From Chitinivibrio sp051745065 (GTDB lineage Bacteria > Fibrobacterota > Chitinivibrionia > Chitinivibrionales > Chitinivibrionaceae), in contig JBNJDQ010000036.1 in the NCBI GenBank assembly GCA_051745065.1, positions 1 to 19,095 on the forward strand: DNA of 19,095 nucleotides, read 5' to 3'. This document shows positions 15,172 through 19,095 of this stretch, piece by piece (the stretch's first letter is position 1; each line of letters starts with the position of its first letter). The translations under genes and the position numbers were made by a program. Below the pieces are notes generated by a model. That model was not told the DNA's origin. It ran no database searches and worked only from the letters and a program-made list of their open reading frames with translations.

Positions 15172-15192
15172 AGAGGTGGATCCTCTTTTTTT
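15172..15192 (+). terminator. Intrinsic terminator after tRNA-Ser
   Basis: AGAGG (15172-15176) pairs with CCTCT (15182-15186) around a 5-base loop and is followed directly by six more T residues, ending at 15192. It lies 15 bp after the tRNA CCA end, which is the expected place. The stem is short but the T-run is the best in the window. Confidence 0.75.
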
Positions 15193-15305
15193 ATTCCGCA
15201 GATTCCTCCCTCACGAGCACTGCAGTCCCCGGGCGGGAATCATGGTCGCTCCGGCCCCATCTTTCAGGTATTCATTTTTGACTTTTACGAAATCCTTCAG
15301 TGCAG

Positions 15306-15381
15306 ATGTATTGCAAAATACATATTTTAGGTGATGATATTTGTAGTTGAAATAATGCCGCTGCATTGCAGTACGCAATAC
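15306..15381. promoter_or_regulatory. Inverted repeats upstream of zupT, possible metal-responsive operator
   Basis: ATGTATT (15306-15312) and AATACAT (15317-15323) form a 7-bp inverted repeat with a 4-base centre. Nearer the gene, ATTGC (15365-15369) and GCAAT (15375-15379) form a second, weaker one. The 7-mer GTATTGC occurs in the first site (15308-15314) and in reverse in the second (15375-15381). TTGACT (15278-15283) could be a -35, but no good -10 lies at 17 bp. The region 15193-15400 otherwise shows no gene. Binding by a metal-dependent repressor such as a Fur/Zur or DtxR type is inference. Confidence 0.35.
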
Positions 15382-15400
15382 TTTTTCGGGAGAGGATAAA

Positions 15401-16210
15401 ATGTTCGAAAGTTCAGATGTGATTTTTGCCTTTGTTATAACCCTTTTTGCTGGGTTGGCAACCGTTATCGGCAGTGTTATTGCCTTCATGGCAAAGAAAA
15501 CCAATACCACCTTTCTGACGGTCTCTCTTGGGTTTTCCGCCGGTGTTATGATTTATGTTTCCATGATTGAGATCTTTCCCAAGGCTCTGGAAAGTCTTAT
15601 CGCTTATTACAATGATGATGCATTGGGGTATCGCTACACAACCATTGCCTTCTTTGCGGGAATGCTTTTGATTGCCCTGATCGATAAGCTTGTTCCCTCT
15701 GCAGAAAACCCCCACGAGATGCACATGGTTGAGGAGATGAATTCCGAAGCCAAAAAAACTCATCTCATGCGCATGGGTGTAATGTCAGCCCTCGCCATCG
15801 GGATTCATAATTTTCCGGAAGGAATTGCCACCTTCACCAGTGCCATGAAAGACCCTGCACTGGGGATCAGTATTGCCGTGGCGATAGCCATTCATAATAT
15901 TCCCGAAGGGATAGCTGTGTCCGTACCCGTGTACTATGCAACGGGAAGCCGTAAAAAAGCTTTTGTTCTTTCTTCTGTATCCGGGCTTTCAGAGCCGATT
16001 GGGGCCCTGCTTGCGTATTTTTTCCTTATGCCCTACCTGAATGATGCAGTCTTTGGAATGCTTTTTGCCTCGGTTGCGGGAATAATGGTGTTTATTTCTG
16101 TGGATGAACTGCTGCCCACAGCAGAAAAATACGGTAAGCATCACTTATCCATTTACGGTTTAATTTCCGGTATGGCTGTCATGGCCGTAAGCCTGGTTCT
16201 TTTCCGATAG
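15401..16210 (+). CDS. zupT: ZIP-family divalent metal transporter ZupT
   Basis: ZupT takes up zinc and other divalent metals (iron, manganese, cobalt) across the inner membrane. The 269-residue product has about eight hydrophobic helices and the two ZIP metal-binding helices: HNFPEG with His136 and Glu140, and HNIPEG with His165 and Glu169. A cytoplasmic loop between helices III and IV (about residues 103-124) contains histidines and acidic residues (ENPHEMHMVEEMN), as usual for the family. GAGG lies 5 bases before the ATG. It is a single-gene unit between the tRNA and proA. Inverted repeats upstream may be its control site. Confidence 0.95.
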   Translation: MFESSDVIFAFVITLFAGLATVIGSVIAFMAKKTNTTFLTVSLGFSAGVMIYVSMIEIFPKALESLIAYYNDDALGYRYTTIAFFAGMLLIALIDKLVPSAENPHEMHMVEEMNSEAKKTHLMRMGVMSALAIGIHNFPEGIATFTSAMKDPALGISIAVAIAIHNIPEGIAVSVPVYYATGSRKKAFVLSSVSGLSEPIGALLAYFFLMPYLNDAVFGMLFASVAGIMVFISVDELLPTAEKYGKHHLSIYGLISGMAVMAVSLVLFR

Positions 16211-16228
16211 GGGAAGACACCCCCTTTC
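16209..16228 (+). terminator. Weak hairpin after zupT
   Basis: AGGGG (16209-16213) can pair with CCCCT (16221-16225) around a 7-base loop, followed by a short T-containing tail. It overlaps the stop codon of zupT. The short stem and the poor T-run make termination only possible. Confidence 0.35.
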
Positions 16229-16248
16229 TGGATCGTGACAGCATAAGT

Positions 16249-16254
16249 TATATT
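16249..16254 (+). promoter_or_regulatory. Candidate -10 box of the proA-hisI unit
   Basis: TATATT lies 29 bp before the proA start. No acceptable -35 was found at 16 to 18 bp upstream. The same hexamer is used in the stronger candidate before the tRNA gene. Assigned from position and consensus only. Confidence 0.25.
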
Positions 16255-16283
16255 CAGAGAAACTGAGAAGGAGTTACAGCCCT

Positions 16284-17543
16284 ATGGATATCTTACAGGA
16301 AAACATTACCAAGACCGCTATTGGTGCAAAAGATGCGGCTCGAAAACTGAGTGCTCTTTCCCCGCAAAGTGTTCGAAATGCGCTTTTGGCAATGACGGAG
16401 AAGCTCGACAATCATCGCCGGGAGATTCAGAAGGAAAATAAGAAGGATCTTGAAAAAGGCGAAAAAAAGGGGCTGTCCCCGGCCATGCTGGATCGACTTA
16501 CTCTGTCCGATACCGTTATAGATTCCATGATAGGCGGGGTGCGTACCGTTGCGGATCTGGAATCGCCCCTTGGAACCTCCTATGATGAACGGACCCATGA
16601 GAACGGTCTTTCCATCTCAAAGGTGCGTGTTCCCATCGGTGTGATCGGTATTATTTATGAATCACGTCCCAATGTAACCGTTGATGCCGCGGCAATCTGC
16701 CTGAAATCGAATAATGCAGTTATTCTTCGCGGCGGATCAGAAGCTTTTTACTCCAATACTATTCTTGCCCGTCTCTTTTCCGAGGCCCTTGATGAATCCG
16801 GCCTTCCTCAAAAGGCGGTTCAGCTGATCGATACCACGGATCGTCAGGCGGTGCAGTATCTGCTGAAACAGAAAGAATATATTGATCTGATTATTCCCCG
16901 CGGTGGTGAGCGCCTGATTCAAACGGTCGTCGAAAACTCTCATATCCCCGTTATCAAGCATTACAAAGGTGTCTGTCATCTGTATATTTCTGCCTCTGCC
17001 GATGTTGATATGGCTGCTGCAATTGCCGTAAACGGCAAGGTTCAACGTCCGGGGGTCTGTAATTCCATTGAAACCATTCTTATTCATAACAGCCTTCCCG
17101 CGGCGGATCAGAAGCGTATTCTTCGGGCGCTCCTTGACGAAGGTGTAACCATATACGGTGATGACAATATTCAATCCATGCACGAAGATATTAAACGGGC
17201 CTCCGCTGAAGATTGGGACACGGAATACCTTTCCCTGGCTGTTTCAATCAAATCCGTGGATTCTCTTGATGAAGCAATTAAGCATATTAACCGCTACAGC
17301 TCCGGTCATACCGAAGCGATTGTAACCGGCTCCCGGGAAGATGCAGATCGCTTTAAGCTGCTGGTGGATTCTTCCTCGGTTATGGTGAATGCCAGCACCC
17401 GTTTTGCCGACGGCGGTGAATACGGTATGGGGTGTGAGATCGGTATCTCCACGGATAAACTCCATGCCCGCGGTCCCATGGGAGTCAATGATTTGACAAC
17501 CTATAAATGGATTGTCGAAGGTGATGGGCAGGTACGGTCATGA
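16284..17543 (+). CDS. proA: Gamma-glutamyl phosphate reductase
   Basis: ProA reduces γ-glutamyl phosphate to glutamate semialdehyde with NADPH, the second step of proline synthesis. The 419-residue product is an aldehyde-dehydrogenase-type enzyme of normal length. Conserved segments are VPIGVIGIIYESRPNVTVDA, CLKSNNAVILRGGSEA, LIIPRGGERLI, the catalytic Cys259 in VQRPGVCNSIET, and GLMGCEIGIS-like EYGMGCEIGISTDKLHARGP near the C-terminus. The ribosome-binding site AAGGAG is about 10 bases before the ATG, a rather long spacing. The partner proB (glutamate 5-kinase) is not adjacent. The stop overlaps the start of hisI. Confidence 0.97.
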   Translation: MDILQENITKTAIGAKDAARKLSALSPQSVRNALLAMTEKLDNHRREIQKENKKDLEKGEKKGLSPAMLDRLTLSDTVIDSMIGGVRTVADLESPLGTSYDERTHENGLSISKVRVPIGVIGIIYESRPNVTVDAAAICLKSNNAVILRGGSEAFYSNTILARLFSEALDESGLPQKAVQLIDTTDRQAVQYLLKQKEYIDLIIPRGGERLIQTVVENSHIPVIKHYKGVCHLYISASADVDMAAAIAVNGKVQRPGVCNSIETILIHNSLPAADQKRILRALLDEGVTIYGDDNIQSMHEDIKRASAEDWDTEYLSLAVSIKSVDSLDEAIKHINRYSSGHTEAIVTGSREDADRFKLLVDSSSVMVNASTRFADGGEYGMGCEIGISTDKLHARGPMGVNDLTTYKWIVEGDGQVRS

Positions 17544-17917
17544 TATCAGATGCAGCAGTTCTTCTTGAGTCAGTGACGTTTAATGATACAGGCCTCGTAT
17601 GTGCGATTGCACAGGATGTACAGGATGGTCGCGTACTGATGCAGGCATGGATGAATCGGGAAACCCTGAAAGAGACCCTTGAAACAGGGCGCATGGTGTA
17701 TTGGAGCCGCAGTCGCAAAAAACGATGGGCAAAGGGGGAAACCTCCGGCCATGTACAGAAGGTGCATGAGGTGCGTATCGACTGTGACGGTGATGCACTG
17801 CTCTTTTTTATTGAGCAGACCGGTGCCGCCTGTCATAAGGGGTTCCGTTCATGCTTCTACCGTCGTGCCGGGGACAGCGGATGGACGCAGGCAGAAGAGC
17901 AATTGGTTGATATGTAA
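17540..17917 (+). CDS. hisI: Phosphoribosyl-AMP cyclohydrolase HisI
   Basis: HisI opens the adenine ring of PR-AMP in the third step of histidine synthesis. The 125-residue product is the stand-alone form without the HisE pyrophosphohydrolase domain. Conserved motifs are VLMQAWMNRETL, YWSRSRKKRWAKGETSGH, the Mg/Zn-binding DCDGDALL (Asp81, Cys82, Asp83, Asp85) and GAACHKGFRSCFYR with the zinc-ligand cysteines Cys98 and Cys105. The start overlaps the proA stop as ATGA, implying coupled translation. No other his gene is nearby. Confidence 0.96.
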   Translation: MISDAAVLLESVTFNDTGLVCAIAQDVQDGRVLMQAWMNRETLKETLETGRMVYWSRSRKKRWAKGETSGHVQKVHEVRIDCDGDALLFFIEQTGAACHKGFRSCFYRRAGDSGWTQAEEQLVDM

Positions 17918-17923
17918 TTTCTG

Positions 17924-17943
17924 AGCTGCCCGAAAGGGCGGCT
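17924..17943 (+). terminator. GAAA-tetraloop hairpin after hisI
   Basis: AGCTGCCC (17924-17931) pairs with GGGCGGCT (17936-17943) around a stable GAAA loop, giving 8 bp with one G-T pair, 6 bp after the hisI stop. The tail (TATATGTTCT) is only partly T-rich, so it may be a weak or attenuating terminator before the MFS gene. It is the most stable hairpin near this gene end. Confidence 0.5.
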
Positions 17944-17995
17944 TATATGTTCTGACAGCATTTTAAAAAGAATCCTGAACCCGGGAGCTGAGGGT

Positions 17996-19095
17996 ATGAA
18001 AAACCGCCGTGCCGTGTACGCCATTGCGGTGGTACATTTAATCCATGATGTGTATTCCGCTTTCCTGCCGTCTCTGATTCCTCTGTTGAAAGAGCGCTTC
18101 GGCCTCAGTAATATTGAGATCAGTGCCATGGATGTCATACGCAAAGTCCCGGCTCTCTTTAATCCTCTCATCGCCCTGGCTCTGGAGCATACGCCTTTTC
18201 GGATATTTCTTGTAATTTCGCCATTGTTAACAACTCTTATGATGGGACTTCTCGGGATTGCACCGGCCTACGGTGCAGTTCTCGTTATGCTTTTTACGGC
18301 GGGTATCTCAAGCTCTCTTTTTCATATTCCCGCTCCCGTCGCTGTCAAAGATAACGCCGGCGATAAAATCGGGAGTGGAATGAGTTGGTACATGTTCGGC
18401 GGAGAGATTGCCCGCACCATCGGACCGCTGCTTATTACGTTCTTTATCAGCCGTTATGGTTTGAAAGGCAGCCTCGGTACACTGCCCTTTGGCCTTACGG
18501 CATCGGCCCTGATCTGGTGGAATATCATTCGGGGACGTCTGCATATTGCAGGGGAGCAGATGCCCGAAGGCAGTAGAGAATCCTCTCGTTCTGCCATGGA
18601 CGTGGAAGGGCGGGCAATCATTATTAAGCGCCTCGCCGGTATCGGCGCAATCAATCTCTTTCGGGGCGGAGCCAAAACCTCGCTCACCCTTTTTCTGCCG
18701 CTCTATTTAAAAAGCCGCGGATACAGTCAGTGGTTTTACGCCGGTGTGGGTATTGCCCTGTATCAGGCGGCCGGTGCTGCGGGAACGATCCTTTCGGGGC
18801 GACTCAGCGACAGAATCGGACGGCGCCCCCTGCTTATTGCAGTAACCGGACTGGCTGCGTTCTCTCTTTTCGCTTTGACCTTTGTCGAAAATGCTGCTGC
18901 CCTGGTGCTGCTTTTTACGGCGGGGTTTGCTATCTTTTCCTTTGGACCGGTGCTGCTGACTATTGTCAACAGTACGAAAACACACCGTTCCCGGGTCGTT
19001 AACAGTATTTATATGACAATCAATTTCGGTGTCAGTGCCTTTGTCAGTCTTATGGTGGGACTTATGGCTGATCATTTCGGATTGATTCTCACGTA
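17996..19095 (+). CDS. MFS transporter, fosmidomycin-resistance (Fsr)-like, 3' end missing
   Basis: The frame is open from ATG 17996 to the right edge, giving the first 366 residues of a protein that normally runs to about 390-410. It is made of hydrophobic helices, about ten visible. The N-terminal HLIHDVYSAFLPSLIPLL and ERFGLSNIEIS resemble the Fsr subgroup, and GRLSDRIGRRP (residues 268-278) is a clear MFS motif A in the second half. Such proteins export drugs or metabolites by proton exchange; the substrate is unknown. GGGAG lies 8 bases before the ATG. It is separated from hisI by a hairpin and may have its own promoter, although none is convincing. Confidence 0.85.
   Translation, partial: MKNRRAVYAIAVVHLIHDVYSAFLPSLIPLLKERFGLSNIEISAMDVIRKVPALFNPLIALALEHTPFRIFLVISPLLTTLMMGLLGIAPAYGAVLVMLFTAGISSSLFHIPAPVAVKDNAGDKIGSGMSWYMFGGEIARTIGPLLITFFISRYGLKGSLGTLPFGLTASALIWWNIIRGRLHIAGEQMPEGSRESSRSAMDVEGRAIIIKRLAGIGAINLFRGGAKTSLTLFLPLYLKSRGYSQWFYAGVGIALYQAAGAAGTILSGRLSDRIGRRPLLIAVTGLAAFSLFALTFVENAAALVLLFTAGFAIFSFGPVLLTIVNSTKTHRSRVVNSIYMTINFGVSAFVSLMVGLMADHFGLILT

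Noticed and set aside
1..19095. CRISPR arrays, insertion sequences, integrases and phage genes
   Set aside because: No regularly spaced direct repeats, terminal inverted repeats, transposase motifs or phage structural genes were seen by reading the sequence and translations.

Overview
This window looks like chromosomal DNA from a Gram-negative (diderm) bacterium. The evidence is a LolA-like lipoprotein carrier, several outer-membrane β-barrel proteins with signal peptides, an ApbE lipoprotein, and a periplasmic-type amidase. The mix of a DUF3078-like barrel, PorV/PorQ-like barrels and a FlgD-type C-terminal Ig-like domain fits the FCB group best (Bacteroidota, Fibrobacterota and relatives, with a Fibrobacterota/Chitinivibrionia-type lineage my best guess). 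This is inference from gene content; there is no rRNA or species marker. No phage, insertion sequence, CRISPR array or plasmid gene was found. Coding density is high and most genes are ordinary housekeeping or envelope genes.

Layout. 1-805: 3' end of a DUF3078-like outer-membrane barrel. 1000-4242, minus strand: a tight operon in the order queF, apbE lipoprotein, low-molecular-weight tyrosine phosphatase, M18 aminopeptidase, with overlaps of 8 and 4 bp and then a 12-bp gap. 4243-4363: a divergent promoter region in which the -10 candidates of the two strands overlap. 4364-7235, plus strand: a REC-GAF-GAF-HD-GYP response regulator, probably a cyclic-di-GMP phosphodiesterase, coupled to an EamA-family transporter. 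7458-11609: a four-gene envelope cluster made of a LolA-like carrier, a secreted protein with a FlgD-like C-terminal domain, and two PorV/PorQ-like barrel proteins, the second carrying a long acidic tail. 11767-14920: smpB, an N-acetylmuramoyl-L-alanine amidase, murI and a yebC-family gene, very tightly packed. 15073-15156: tRNA-Ser(UGA) with its own promoter and intrinsic terminator. 15401-16210: zupT, a ZIP metal transporter with inverted repeats upstream. 16284-17917: proA-hisI, overlapping by 4 bp. 17996-end: an Fsr-like MFS transporter cut off by the window edge.

How the genes fit together. The most coherent block is 7458-11609. Its genes overlap or abut, share one orientation, and all encode exported proteins. 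A secreted protein with a FlgD/sorting-domain-like C-terminus sits directly before two PorV/PorQ-like barrels, which recalls the relationship between type IX secretion cargo and the PorV shuttle, although no core secretion component is visible here. It is the best candidate for an undescribed system. The remaining clusters combine known pathways: queuosine precursor reduction with periplasmic flavinylation, trans-translation with cell-wall turnover and precursor supply, and single steps of proline and histidine synthesis.

For five genes the longest open frame begins well inside the upstream gene or region. Shorter starts (4364, 6342, 8050, 9449, 10509) were chosen from ribosome-binding sites, signal peptides and domain boundaries. 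The only intergenic regions of note are 806-999, 7236-7457, 11610-11766, 14921-15072 and 15193-15400; none exceeds 300 bases.
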